Source of the DNA: an uncultured Mucispirillum sp.
GTDB lineage: Bacteria; Chrysiogenota; Deferribacteres; Deferribacterales; Mucispirillaceae
NCBI GenBank assembly: GCA_944326705.1
Contig: CALVEY010000001.1
Span: 62,001 to 126,000, forward strand
DNA length: 64,000 nucleotides
Direction: 5' to 3'
Under the pieces are notes generated by a model. That model was not told the origin of the DNA and ran no database searches. It was given only the letters and a program-made list of their open reading frames with translations. Below, piece after piece: positions 36,318 to 46,114 of the stretch. The translations under genes were made by a program, and so were the position numbers. Position 1 is the first letter of the stretch; each line of letters opens with the position of its first letter.

Positions 36318-36348
36318 CAATTAAGCCCATAAAATATGGGCTTAATTG
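36318..36348 (-). terminator. Perfect 14-bp inverted repeat after the first Tat-like gene
   Basis: CAATTAAGCCCATA pairs with TATGGGCTTAATTG around AAA. On the minus strand the run after it is only mildly T-rich, so it may be a weak terminator that lets part of the transcript reach the genes beyond. A shorter copy lies at 38565-38587. Confidence 0.6.
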
Positions 36349-36349
36349 T

Positions 36350-36976
36350 TTACAGCATTATAATATTTCCTATTGGGGAAGATGCTTGGTTTATCTTTAT
36401 ACTTTCATTTGCCCATGCAGAGTAATTAGTTACACCATAAATATTTCTATTATATGTGCCTAATATTTTTAATGATGAAAGCAGTTTTGCTTCATTGATT
36501 ACTGATTTACTTCTATTCTGCACTTCTGCATATACTCCGCTTATATATAAAAAGGATTCGCGGACTTTCCAGGCTTTTATATCTATATCGGATATATCAT
36601 AATCAAATGGAATTATACTGCCTAATGATAATAATAAGCTGGATAAATTATTATCCACTGTTATTTTGCTTGAAGTGCCTGCACTTAGTGTATGGCTGTA
36701 TAAATATAGATGCTCTAACCTTTCATTAGTTAATAAGCTGTTTATGTAATATTTATTTTCACTTACTAAAAATATACTGTATGGCTTAACAGTATAATCT
36801 AATGAAATACTGCTTGATGTTATTTCTGCAGATGAAAGTGTTATTTGTGGCAAAGATATACTTGTATTTAAAGCGTTTATTCCTGCAAGGGACGATATAC
36901 CTGCAAGTGTGCCATATTTTAAAATAGTTCTTCTTGATGTTTCTTGCTCTAATATTTTACTGAGTGTTAATTCCAT
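36350..36976 (-). CDS. 208-residue protein with Tat-like signal, copy 1
   Basis: Residues 13-35 read as a twin-arginine signal: SRRTILK, then a hydrophobic stretch ending SLAGINA. That suggests export of a folded protein to the periplasm. The rest is a beta-rich, Ser-rich domain of about 170 residues that I do not recognise. It follows the 474-residue gene by 19 bases and is paired with it in both duplicated units. Its periplasmic location and pairing behind the effector suit an immunity role, which is inference. The SRR motif could also be chance in a cytoplasmic protein. Confidence 0.6.
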   Translation of the reverse strand: MELTLSKILEQETSRRTILKYGTLAGISSLAGINALNTSISLPQITLSSAEITSSSISLDYTVKPYSIFLVSENKYYINSLLTNERLEHLYLYSHTLSAGTSSKITVDNNLSSLLLSLGSIIPFDYDISDIDIKAWKVRESFLYISGVYAEVQNRSKSVINEAKLLSSLKILGTYNRNIYGVTNYSAWANESIKINQASSPIGNIIML

Positions 36977-36995
36977 AGCCTGCTCTCCATTATGC

Positions 36996-38420
36996 TTACT
37001 TAAAATCTTTTGGGGGTATATTATTATAATCTATCTTAGTTGCAAGCACTTCTTTAGGAAATATATAGGGACGGGCTGATGCAAAACCTGATGAATATTT
37101 ACGATAAAGTAAATGGGCTATATATGAAAAAACATCAACAAAATAATTTTCAGCAATATCTGAGCCAAATTTTACAAAATAATTATATTCATATAAAATA
37201 ATCTGCCATAGTTTATTATAAAAATCCTGCACTGTTTTTTGTGTGCTGTCTTTATCTCGCGGGTCTTTTAATTTACCTGTTTTTATCCACCTGTATACGC
37301 CTGGATGATTGCTTGTGCCACCATACATTCCACCATAGAATTTAGTTCCAAAATCAAGAACTAAATCTGGTGGAAAATATTCATCAAAATATGGGTCTAA
37401 CCCATCTACTAATTTCCTATTTTTAGCATACTGGCGAAGCTCATCTTCACGCATTGGGTTATTATGAACACTTACTCTATTTGCATAGCAGGCTATTAAT
37501 TCATCTAAACTGCCGCCAAGCATTATTGCCATACGCATGCAGGCTATGTAAAACATCTCAAAATCTTCACTATTAATATCATAGCTTGCACTTCTCATAG
37601 CTTTAGAAAATGCATACCTGTCTTGATATAAATAACCAGCTGTAATATACATATCTACTGCAATACTTGAACCTTCTGTGGTTTCTGCCAAATCATATAA
37701 TGCCTGCTTATGGCCTAATTTTATAGCTTCATTTAAATATTGAGCTGCAAGCATTTCATTTACACCAAGAGCCTGTGGGGTTAATGATGAATAAAAGAGT
37801 TTATCTTTATCTTGAGTAAACCTATATACTGCATAATAGCCGTAATAGCCATCTGGGGCTCCTGCTTTTATCAGCTTTAAATATTGGGTTAAGCTTTCTT
37901 TTATATCTTTTATACCCTGGCTTTCTTCTACTTGATGAATTCGGGAGAATAGAAGGTCTGCCAAATCTCGCATTGCTATTAAGTTATTACGGTAGGCTGC
38001 TTCTCGTAAATAATTTAAGATTTCTTCCTGTTTGCTTTTATCCATATTAGAAAAGGATTTATTGGATGATGAAAGCAGTTTTTGTGCTCTTTCATACTGG
38101 TCTTTACTTATATCATCTCGTATTGCTGGATACTGATAAAGATTTTCTACTGTTAAATGGGGAAGAATGACACCACCCTTAAAGCCCATTTTATTTATTA
38201 AATATTTCTTTTTCTCTACATGGTTTAATTTTTCAAATGATGCTTTTTCTTCTGCACTCCATTTCATACCATTAGGTGCTGATTGAAAACTTTTTAAATC
38301 ATCTAAAATTATTATATATGCCAAAGATTTAGATGATTTTCCATATTTTTTTTCTTCTGATTTGTCAAAAATTTCATTAATAAATTGTAACTTATCTGGT
38401 GAAAAGATTATTTTACTCAT
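36996..38420 (-). CDS. Sel1-like repeat protein, copy 1
   Basis: The 474-residue protein has helical-pair repeats of Sel1 type in the middle: NYLREAAYRNNLIAMRDLAD, then AAQYLNEAIKLGHKQALYDL and AVDMYITAGYLY. A C-terminal domain (330-474) contains LDPYFDEYFPPDLVLDFGT. Sel1-like proteins next to T6SS effectors are often immunity or adaptor proteins. Compared with copy 2, the first 45 residues differ strongly, while residues 50-240 are almost identical. It starts seven bases after the stranded effector tail at 38427-38480. Confidence 0.65.
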   Translation of the reverse strand: MSKIIFSPDKLQFINEIFDKSEEKKYGKSSKSLAYIIILDDLKSFQSAPNGMKWSAEEKASFEKLNHVEKKKYLINKMGFKGGVILPHLTVENLYQYPAIRDDISKDQYERAQKLLSSSNKSFSNMDKSKQEEILNYLREAAYRNNLIAMRDLADLLFSRIHQVEESQGIKDIKESLTQYLKLIKAGAPDGYYGYYAVYRFTQDKDKLFYSSLTPQALGVNEMLAAQYLNEAIKLGHKQALYDLAETTEGSSIAVDMYITAGYLYQDRYAFSKAMRSASYDINSEDFEMFYIACMRMAIMLGGSLDELIACYANRVSVHNNPMREDELRQYAKNRKLVDGLDPYFDEYFPPDLVLDFGTKFYGGMYGGTSNHPGVYRWIKTGKLKDPRDKDSTQKTVQDFYNKLWQIILYEYNYFVKFGSDIAENYFVDVFSYIAHLLYRKYSSGFASARPYIFPKEVLATKIDYNNIPPKDFK

Positions 38421-38426
38421 TATAAA

Positions 38427-38480
38427 TTACTCCTCCATTTTATTATCTATCCATTCTTTATCATATACTAATGAGCCTAA
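38427..38480 (-). pseudogene. Stranded C-terminal tail of the large effector gene
   Basis: The minus strand encodes LLGSLVYDKEWIDNKMEE and a stop, identical to the last 18 residues of the 1810-residue protein. The match ends sharply at 38480. No start codon or ribosome site lies upstream, so it is a relic made when the unit was duplicated with its upstream junction. It now serves only as leader for the first Sel1-like gene, keeping GGAGG of the original spacing. Confidence 0.85.
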
Positions 38481-38564
38481 CAATACAGGTTGTTTATATA
38501 TTTATACCATTTGCACCTAAATTATCCAAATTAATTTTATATCAACATTAATATTGTTCTATCC

Positions 38565-38587
38565 TAAGCCCATAAAATATGGGCTTA
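38565..38587 (-). terminator. Hairpin after the second Tat-like gene
   Basis: TAAGCCCATA pairs with TATGGGCTTA around AAA, the counterpart of the longer hairpin at 36318-36348. The arms are four bp shorter. It separates the two duplicated units and may reduce read-through. Confidence 0.55.
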
Positions 38588-38592
38588 GTTAT

Positions 38593-39219
38593 TTACAGCA
38601 TTATTATATTTCCTATTGGGGAAGATGCTTGGTTTATCTTTATACTTTCATTTGCCCATGCAGAGTAATTAGTTACACCATAAATATTTCTATTATATGT
38701 GCCTAATATTTTTAATGATGAAAGCAATTTTTCTTCATTGATTACTGATTTACTGTTATTCTGCAATTCTGCATATACTCCGCTTATATATAAAAAGGCT
38801 TCGCGGACTTTCCAGGCTTTCATATCTATATCGGATGTATCATAATCAAATGGAATAATACTGCCTAATGATAATAATAAGCTGGATAAATTATTATCTG
38901 CTGTTATTTTGCTTGAAGTGCCTGCTCTTAATGTATAGCTGTATAAATATAGATGCTCTAACCTTTCATTAGTTAATAACCTATTTACATACTGCATGTT
39001 TTCACTTACTAAAAATATACTGTATGGCTTAACAGTATAATCTAATGATATACTGCTTGATGATATTTCTGAAGATGAAAGTGTTATTTGTGGCAAAGAT
39101 ATACTTGTATTTAAGGCGTTTATACCTGCAAGGGACGATATACCTGCAAGTGTGCCATATTTTAAAATAGTTCTTCTTGATGTTTCTTGCTCTAATATTT
39201 TACTGAGTGTTAATTCCAT
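38593..39219 (-). CDS. 208-residue protein with Tat-like signal, copy 2
   Basis: The same length as copy 1, with about 15 changed residues. The SRRTILK signal and hydrophobic stretch are identical. Changes are spread through the exported domain (for example KYYIN to MQYVN, and SHTLSAG to SYTLRAG). No frame damage. As in copy 1 it follows the Sel1-like gene closely. Whether the two copies protect against different toxins cannot be told from sequence. Confidence 0.6.
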   Translation of the reverse strand: MELTLSKILEQETSRRTILKYGTLAGISSLAGINALNTSISLPQITLSSSEISSSSISLDYTVKPYSIFLVSENMQYVNRLLTNERLEHLYLYSYTLRAGTSSKITADNNLSSLLLSLGSIIPFDYDTSDIDMKAWKVREAFLYISGVYAELQNNSKSVINEEKLLSSLKILGTYNRNIYGVTNYSAWANESIKINQASSPIGNIIML

Positions 39220-39238
39220 AGCCTGCTCTCCATTATGC

Positions 39239-40663
39239 TTACTTAAAATCTTTTGGGGGTATATTATTATAATCTATCTTAGTTGCAAGCACTTCTTTAG
39301 GAAATATATAGGGACGGGCTGATGCAAAACCTGATGAATATTTACGATAAAGTAAATGGGCTATATATGAAAAAACATCAACAAAATAATTTTCAGCAAT
39401 ATCTGAGCCAAATTTTACAAAATAATTATATTCATATAAAATAATCTGCCATAGTTTATTATAAAAATCCTGCACTGTTTTTTGTGTGCTGTCTTTATCT
39501 CGCGGGTCTTTTAATTTACCTGTTTTTATCCACCTGTATACACCTGGATATTCACTTGTGCCACCATACATTCCTCCATGGAAATAAGTTCCAAAATCAA
39601 GAACTAAATCTGGTGGAAAATATTCATCAAAATATGGGTCTAACCCATCTACTAATTTCCTGTTGTTTGCATACTGGCGAAGTTCATCTTCACGCATTGG
39701 GTTATTATGAACACTTACTCTATTTGCATAACATGCTATTAATTCATCTAAACTGCCACCCAGCATTATTGCCATACGCATGCAGGCTATGTAAAACATC
39801 TCATAATCCATATAATTAATATCGTAGCTTGCATTTCTCATAGCTTTAGAAAATGCATACCTGTCTTGATATAAATAACCTGCTGTTATATACATATCTA
39901 CTGCAATACTTGAACCTTCTATGGTTTCTGCCACATCATATAATGCCTGCTTATGGCCTAGTTTTATAGCTTCATTTAAATATTGAGCTGCAAGCATTTC
40001 ATTTATACCAAGAGCCTGCGGGGTTAATGATGAATAAAAGAGTTTATCTTTATCTTGAGTAAACCTATATACTGCATAATAGCCGTAATAGCCATCTGGG
40101 GCTCCTGCTTTTATCAGCTTTAAATATTGGGTTAAGCTTTCTTTTATATCTTTTATACCCTGGCTTTCTTCTACTTGATGAATTCGGGAGAATAGAAGGT
40201 CTGCCAAATCTCGCATTGCTATTAAGTTATTACGGTAGGCTGCTTCTCGTAAATAATTTAAGATTTCTTCCTGTTTGCTTTTATCCATATTAGAAAAGGA
40301 TTTATTGGATGATGAAAGCAGTTTTTGTGCTCTTTCATACTGGTCTTTACTTATATCATCTCGTATTGCTGGATACTGATAAAGATTTTCTACTGTTAAA
40401 TGGGGAAGGATGACACCACCCTTAAAGCCCATTTTATTTATTAAATATTTCTTTTTCTCTACATGGCTTAATTTTTCAAATGATGCTTTTTCTTCTGCAC
40501 TCCATTTCATACCATTAGGTGCTGATTGAAAATTTTTTAAGTCATCTAAAGTAATTTCATATGCTAACATTTTAGGTGAACCATTATATTTCTTTTCCTC
40601 TGATTTTTTAAAAAAAGAATAAATTACATCAAGTTTTGATGGTGAAAAGATTATTTTACTCAT
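39239..40663 (-). CDS. Sel1-like repeat protein, copy 2
   Basis: The 474-residue partner next to the intact large effector, starting seven bases after its stop, with GGAGG inside the effector's last codons. It differs from copy 1 mainly in residues 9-45 (SKLDVIYSFFKKSEEKKYNG against DKLQFINEIFDKSEEKKYGK), with scattered changes later. If it is an immunity protein, the N-terminal segment is the likely specificity region; this is inference from the pattern of change. Confidence 0.65.
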   Translation of the reverse strand: MSKIIFSPSKLDVIYSFFKKSEEKKYNGSPKMLAYEITLDDLKNFQSAPNGMKWSAEEKASFEKLSHVEKKKYLINKMGFKGGVILPHLTVENLYQYPAIRDDISKDQYERAQKLLSSSNKSFSNMDKSKQEEILNYLREAAYRNNLIAMRDLADLLFSRIHQVEESQGIKDIKESLTQYLKLIKAGAPDGYYGYYAVYRFTQDKDKLFYSSLTPQALGINEMLAAQYLNEAIKLGHKQALYDVAETIEGSSIAVDMYITAGYLYQDRYAFSKAMRNASYDINYMDYEMFYIACMRMAIMLGGSLDELIACYANRVSVHNNPMREDELRQYANNRKLVDGLDPYFDEYFPPDLVLDFGTYFHGGMYGGTSEYPGVYRWIKTGKLKDPRDKDSTQKTVQDFYNKLWQIILYEYNYFVKFGSDIAENYFVDVFSYIAHLLYRKYSSGFASARPYIFPKEVLATKIDYNNIPPKDFK

Positions 40664-40669
40664 TATAAA

Positions 40670-43600
40670 TTACTCCTCCATTTTATTATCTATCCACTCT
40701 TTATCATATACTAATGAGCCTAAAAGTTGTGGCTCTCTATCAGAAGTAACATTATTCTCATTCCAATTATCACTAGAACCACTATCTTCAGATATTAACT
40801 CTTGATGTGAATAAAAGTATTTGTAGTTATACTCTCCAAACCTTTTTAGCTGAATAGCAAAATCATCTATATATGATACCTGGATATATTTTTCATCTTG
40901 TGCATTTATATTATAATGCTCATTATTTTCTGAATTATTTATCATATCTGGTGATAATACAACAATACCATAATCACTTAATAATGATGTACCTATATTA
41001 TTATATAAATCATTAATTTTTGTAACACTGCTGTCAATATTATACAAATACCTTATAATTTTTTTATATGCTTCTATATAAATGGAATTTTTAGGGTCTA
41101 TTTTGTCTAATGGAACATTATATATATAGTCGCATAATTTATGCACAACATTTTGAGCAATTTTATCATTATCCTGTATAAATATACCTGCACTTGTGCC
41201 TCTCACAAAGCTGTCATTATCAAAAGATGCTCCACCTATTAAAGCAGCTTTAAAATCTGACATTAAATAGTTCTGGGTAATTTTAACAGGCAGGGCTATC
41301 ATATCTCTTGATGGATTATATACAGCACCTTTACTATCTACTCGTTTACTTGTATATGCATATTTTATAGCATTAGTTTTTGCTTCAAATTCTTCTAAAT
41401 CCGGCACTGGAAGAAATTTTTCAGCAAAAAGTTCATAAACATAATCTATACCTGCCTGTGCAACAAATGCAGCCCATGAAATATTAATATTTTTTACAGA
41501 AAATGTGGCTTTTAATGCACTTTTTAAATTTTCCATCTGAAAACAGTTTTTTAAATATATTTTATAATTTTTAAAAGATTTAGTAACTGGGTGATGACTA
41601 AGAACATCTGGGTCTTCATACGCTTCCATTACATCATCATCAGTTAATTTTTCAAATGCAGTGTCTACTGTAACCTTAAGAACATTTTCAAATGAAAAAT
41701 CATCTACTATCCTAATAATATTACTTAAATCTGTTGCAGCATTTTTAATGCCTTTTGCTGCTTCTTTAGCAGCATCACCATCTAAACTACCTTGTAAAAC
41801 ATCATAAACATAGCTGCTATCATCTAATAAATTTTCTACTGATTGACTTACAATACTTAATGATTTATCAATTACATCTATTGGGCTTTCTATTTGAATT
41901 TTCTCCATTACAGCTCTATCAGCAGCTTTGGAAGCTGTACTTTGCTTTATGGCCTCTGCCTTCTCTGCATTAATGTTTGCAAGATTTTCATTAATATCAT
42001 CTGATATTAATAAATAAGCTACTCTTAATATTTTAGCATATTCATACTTTTCTTTTTCATCTAAATTAGAATTAAAATGCATATTATCTAATGTTTGAAC
42101 AAACATATAGCTGGAAAGAAAAATTGAGCTTTCTAATGAAGTAGAATTATTTTTATTAGCAGATTGCTGATTTAAAGTGTTTAAATATTTTGATAAGATA
42201 CTTTCCTGTAATAAATCATAATATCGTATATCATCTGCTGCAAATTCTATACTTCCTTTCTTTATAGGCAGTATATTATACATATGTTTTTCTATACTGG
42301 AATAAAATATATCCTTAAAAATATTTTTATCTATATTATATAAATCATGCTTAATAACATATAACACTTTTTTATTATTAACAATATGTTCAAAAGAATA
42401 TCTATTTATAATGTCTGATATTGTAGTAAATAATTCATATAAATTATCTACATATAAAGCTAACTGTCTACTATGGAAATTAATATGCCCACCAGATAAT
42501 TCAGCATAAGACATAATAGAATCACGCAATTTAAGCTTATATGTAGTATATTTATAACTATATTCTGCAGAAATAACATTTTTACATATTTTACATAAAT
42601 CACTATCTGAACGAATAAACTGTAACAATGGATAACTTACATTTATTCCTTCAAACTTTGATGTATCTTTAGTAATTTTAAAAAAAGAATCAATATCTTT
42701 ATGTAAATATTCTATTGTATCATCTACATTTTCTTTAACATCTTTATCACTAACTTCTTCATTAAAGTATGTTAATACTCTATACATCATATCTACTAAT
42801 GAATGAAATCTTGGGATAGCTTTATTTACATTATTTAAAGCCTCAGAAAAAGAAAAATCATAATTTTCATAGTGCTTTAATGTATGTAACCATGTACTAT
42901 TATTTTTATATACTTTTTCCATGTGTTCTTTATATCTCTCACATATACTTTTAAATCTAGTGATTAAATCATAACTAAACCAAGCTTTATTATTACACTC
43001 TGCATCTGTACTATAAGGAAAATGAAAATATTGATACATTTTAGCGTGAAAAGTATTATAAGTATAATTACGCTTTCTATTTGTTAACATTCCATACAAA
43101 ATACCAAAATGTCTTATATATACATTATATAATGCATTTAAATATATTTCAACATCTTTTTTATATGGTTTCATATAACTTGTATTTTTTTCAAGTTTAA
43201 TACCTTCTAAACCATCAATAAAACAACTAATTAATGCCTGAATTTCTTTTAATACATATTTTTTAAAATCAGATATTTTATATTCTTTCATTAACCTAAA
43301 TGAATATATATGTGGTGTTTCCTTATCCGTTAAAAGTTTAGAAAAAACATAGTTTTGGCTTTTATATACTAAATTATGCTTTTCTATACCATCAGTTATA
43401 ATTACAACATTTTTATTTATCTTTTCCCCAAGTGATGAATAAAACCCCTGCTTTATAAGCTCGCTTATAAATATAGAACTAAAACTTGCAGACTCTATCA
43501 TTGTAAAAGCATTTGATTTCATAACCAAATCTTTTACATGATGAAAATAAGATGATTGTTTTAACCCTAAATCTGCATTAAATGTAGATAATTGAGCAAT

Positions 43601-46102
43601 ATTATTAGCAGTATTATACACTGGACTTTCTTCATCATCTTGTTGTTGAGATGCTGAAAGAATATTGTTTTCATAAACTGCTTCATCAATACCAACCATA
43701 ACATAATTACATGGAGTTTGCAAATTATTATGCAACAGAGCTAAATGTTTTGTATTCTCTTGAAAACTATTATACAATGCTAAAAAATAACCATTATCTG
43801 AATGTTTTTTATAAAAAACATCTCTACCTATATTATTACTTGTTAATATAGTAGACAGCTCAGCATCTAAATTACTATAAAAACTTAAAACATTACAAAA
43901 TTCCGACATAAGTTTAGGTGCATTTTCATATTCTTTTATTAACTCTAATATAGCTAATGCTATTTCACTTACTATGATAATAATACCTATAATAGGTACA
44001 TGTTTAACTAAAAATTTTACTTTTTTTAGTGTTTCTTTAACAAAATCTCCTTTCTTTTTTGCGGCTGCAAATGGGATAATATTATCTTTTATTAATTCTA
44101 ATATTTTACGAGCAATTAATTTCAACAATAAATTTTCACTAACATCTTTTAATTCTTGATTATATTTATCCCTGTCTTTATATATCTCGTTTCTACTTCT
44201 TATTGCCTTATTAAGTATTTCTGTAAGGTTATCTAACTTTAACCCACCATAATACTTACTGCCTTCATTACTGCTAACTGTGGATGAATTAGTCGTTATA
44301 CACTCTTTATCTTCTAAACTATACAAAAAATTTTGATAAGTATTAACACATTCATCTACAATATCACTAATATTATTTGAAGATAAAATTTCATACAGAG
44401 CTTCTGCCATGGCTTCTTTTTCTTTATCTTGCTGCATAATATTAGTATTGGTATTTGAAATATTTTCTTTATTATCTTCACTGCTGCTTGAATATTCTAT
44501 ACCTAGGCTATATTCAACTTTCTCATTGTCCTTGCACACTAATTTATCAATAAATTGGTATGAATAATCATCACCTATTGGGTCATATAATATATTATAA
44601 CTAGTAAAGACTTTGGCATACTGGTTTGAAAAATCTTCATTAGACATATATTTACATACCATTTGATTATTCTGGTTATTTTGATTTTGTGGTTTAGTCT
44701 GGCTTTTATTGACTAATGATGATGTAGATTCAATATGTAGTAAAACTTTCTTTGCTCCAGCTGAAAATCGCAAAAATATAGTAGAAATATTAGAAAACCC
44801 AATATTATATTTATTTCCATTACTACTGCTTATTGCTCGTTTTTTAATATATGATAAATTTGTTATTTTACCATACCCATAGTCTCTATATTCTTTAGGA
44901 AGTTTTTTTAATAAAGATTTTTTTGCTTTTGGTATAACAAGTATATATTCATTAATATTATTATCTACAATAACTGTTAATGCCTTATATATGTAATCAT
45001 CAGTATTGCTCTTTAAAGATTTAAATTCTTCAAGTATAGTGCTGTCTATTGAACTATCGCTTTCTTCAGGCTTATCAAACTCTATATCTAATGGATTGTC
45101 TAATGATAAATCATCTAAAGAAAATGTATTAGCATAAGAAGCATTTGATATATTCTCAAATGTAGTATTAATAATACATACTTTACCAGAACTAATGTTA
45201 TTATATTTTAAATAAAAAATTCCTGGTATTAACTCTGATAAAACCCCTTCTGCCTCCCCCTTACTAGTAGATGGCTGGTGTGATAATACTTCCCATAAAT
45301 TTGGCTCTACTGCCTGCTTAAGCATTAAACCAACCATATTATCTGTCATTATAGTCTGTAAATGCTCTTGAATAACAACACCCTGATTATTAAATTTTGT
45401 AATACTTAAAGCTGAAGGTGGTACAAGAACTATTTTTGTACATGGCCTTGGCACACCTAATATATTGTTATTACAGCCTGTTATAGATGCCTGTAATAAA
45501 TCATTACCTAATATAAAAGAATCACTGTCATTGCAAAATGGTTCGCCGTCTTGAGATACTAACATTACTTCTCCACCATGCATACATGTTACTTTATCAC
45601 CTTTTAATAAAGGTGTTAACATTTGGGCAGATGATGACTGTGATGACTGTTTCTCTTTCTGCTCTTTAGCATGCTGCTCAGCCTTTGCTATTAAATCTGC
45701 CTCTTCTGATTTAAAATCTAATTTTATACCCAAACTTTCTTCATTTACAGAATAATTACATATTGAAAGAGAACTACCCTTAAAATATACATGCAGCATC
45801 TGATTATCACTGTGTTTATCACCACAAAGCCTGTATATTGGCTGCTCATTATCAATATTACCATCTACTTCAGAGCCAAAAAATAAAGTCTTTATCTTAT
45901 ATTCCGCAGCTCCAGTTAATAATTGCCCAGAAACATATAATTTTACATTATCTGTATTATATGGTAACTGATATTTTTTTACGATACTCTCCAGCATCTT
46001 TTTTATCTGCAATACATTTATATTGCTGCTTTTTTTATCTATTAATACATAAAAAGTTCCATTTTTATTAATTATTCTATAATTATAATCATTTGGCTTC
46101 AT
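40670..46102 (-). CDS. Giant VgrG-linked effector candidate with PAAR-like domain
   Basis: The 1810-residue protein has: a unique N-terminal domain (1-130); a charged linker (135-160); a PAAR-like domain of the DUF4280 type (about 162-250) with VTCMHGGEVML, Cys210 and GVPRPCTKIVLVPPSAL; then about 1500 residues that I cannot assign. One strongly hydrophobic segment (about 700-722, VPIIGIIIIVSEIALAILEL) and a possible second region could insert in membranes. Most of the rest is helical. It is 12 bases from vgrG and followed by Sel1-like and Tat-like proteins. The PAAR-like part would sit on the VgrG tip, and the rest would be cargo. No known toxin motif is visible. Confidence 0.75.
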   Translation of the reverse strand: MKPNDYNYRIINKNGTFYVLIDKKSSNINVLQIKKMLESIVKKYQLPYNTDNVKLYVSGQLLTGAAEYKIKTLFFGSEVDGNIDNEQPIYRLCGDKHSDNQMLHVYFKGSSLSICNYSVNEESLGIKLDFKSEEADLIAKAEQHAKEQKEKQSSQSSSAQMLTPLLKGDKVTCMHGGEVMLVSQDGEPFCNDSDSFILGNDLLQASITGCNNNILGVPRPCTKIVLVPPSALSITKFNNQGVVIQEHLQTIMTDNMVGLMLKQAVEPNLWEVLSHQPSTSKGEAEGVLSELIPGIFYLKYNNISSGKVCIINTTFENISNASYANTFSLDDLSLDNPLDIEFDKPEESDSSIDSTILEEFKSLKSNTDDYIYKALTVIVDNNINEYILVIPKAKKSLLKKLPKEYRDYGYGKITNLSYIKKRAISSSNGNKYNIGFSNISTIFLRFSAGAKKVLLHIESTSSLVNKSQTKPQNQNNQNNQMVCKYMSNEDFSNQYAKVFTSYNILYDPIGDDYSYQFIDKLVCKDNEKVEYSLGIEYSSSSEDNKENISNTNTNIMQQDKEKEAMAEALYEILSSNNISDIVDECVNTYQNFLYSLEDKECITTNSSTVSSNEGSKYYGGLKLDNLTEILNKAIRSRNEIYKDRDKYNQELKDVSENLLLKLIARKILELIKDNIIPFAAAKKKGDFVKETLKKVKFLVKHVPIIGIIIIVSEIALAILELIKEYENAPKLMSEFCNVLSFYSNLDAELSTILTSNNIGRDVFYKKHSDNGYFLALYNSFQENTKHLALLHNNLQTPCNYVMVGIDEAVYENNILSASQQQDDEESPVYNTANNIAQLSTFNADLGLKQSSYFHHVKDLVMKSNAFTMIESASFSSIFISELIKQGFYSSLGEKINKNVVIITDGIEKHNLVYKSQNYVFSKLLTDKETPHIYSFRLMKEYKISDFKKYVLKEIQALISCFIDGLEGIKLEKNTSYMKPYKKDVEIYLNALYNVYIRHFGILYGMLTNRKRNYTYNTFHAKMYQYFHFPYSTDAECNNKAWFSYDLITRFKSICERYKEHMEKVYKNNSTWLHTLKHYENYDFSFSEALNNVNKAIPRFHSLVDMMYRVLTYFNEEVSDKDVKENVDDTIEYLHKDIDSFFKITKDTSKFEGINVSYPLLQFIRSDSDLCKICKNVISAEYSYKYTTYKLKLRDSIMSYAELSGGHINFHSRQLALYVDNLYELFTTISDIINRYSFEHIVNNKKVLYVIKHDLYNIDKNIFKDIFYSSIEKHMYNILPIKKGSIEFAADDIRYYDLLQESILSKYLNTLNQQSANKNNSTSLESSIFLSSYMFVQTLDNMHFNSNLDEKEKYEYAKILRVAYLLISDDINENLANINAEKAEAIKQSTASKAADRAVMEKIQIESPIDVIDKSLSIVSQSVENLLDDSSYVYDVLQGSLDGDAAKEAAKGIKNAATDLSNIIRIVDDFSFENVLKVTVDTAFEKLTDDDVMEAYEDPDVLSHHPVTKSFKNYKIYLKNCFQMENLKSALKATFSVKNINISWAAFVAQAGIDYVYELFAEKFLPVPDLEEFEAKTNAIKYAYTSKRVDSKGAVYNPSRDMIALPVKITQNYLMSDFKAALIGGASFDNDSFVRGTSAGIFIQDNDKIAQNVVHKLCDYIYNVPLDKIDPKNSIYIEAYKKIIRYLYNIDSSVTKINDLYNNIGTSLLSDYGIVVLSPDMINNSENNEHYNINAQDEKYIQVSYIDDFAIQLKRFGEYNYKYFYSHQELISEDSGSSDNWNENNVTSDREPQLLGSLVYDKEWIDNKMEE

Positions 46103-46114
46103 TATATTTTCTCA

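Larger units (their letters stand above)
36322..40723. repeat. Tandem duplication, two ~2.16-kb units (36322-38480 and 38565-40723)
   Basis: Every landmark recurs at a 2243-bp offset: gene ends 36350/38593, gene starts 36976/39219 and 38420/40663, and the hairpin 36322/38565. The unit holds the hairpin, the 208-residue gene, the 474-residue gene, and the last 18 codons of the large effector gene. The 84-bp spacer between units (38481-38564) is not part of the unit. Most of the DNA is near identical, with differences clustered at the 474-residue proteins' N-termini. Confidence 0.9.
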
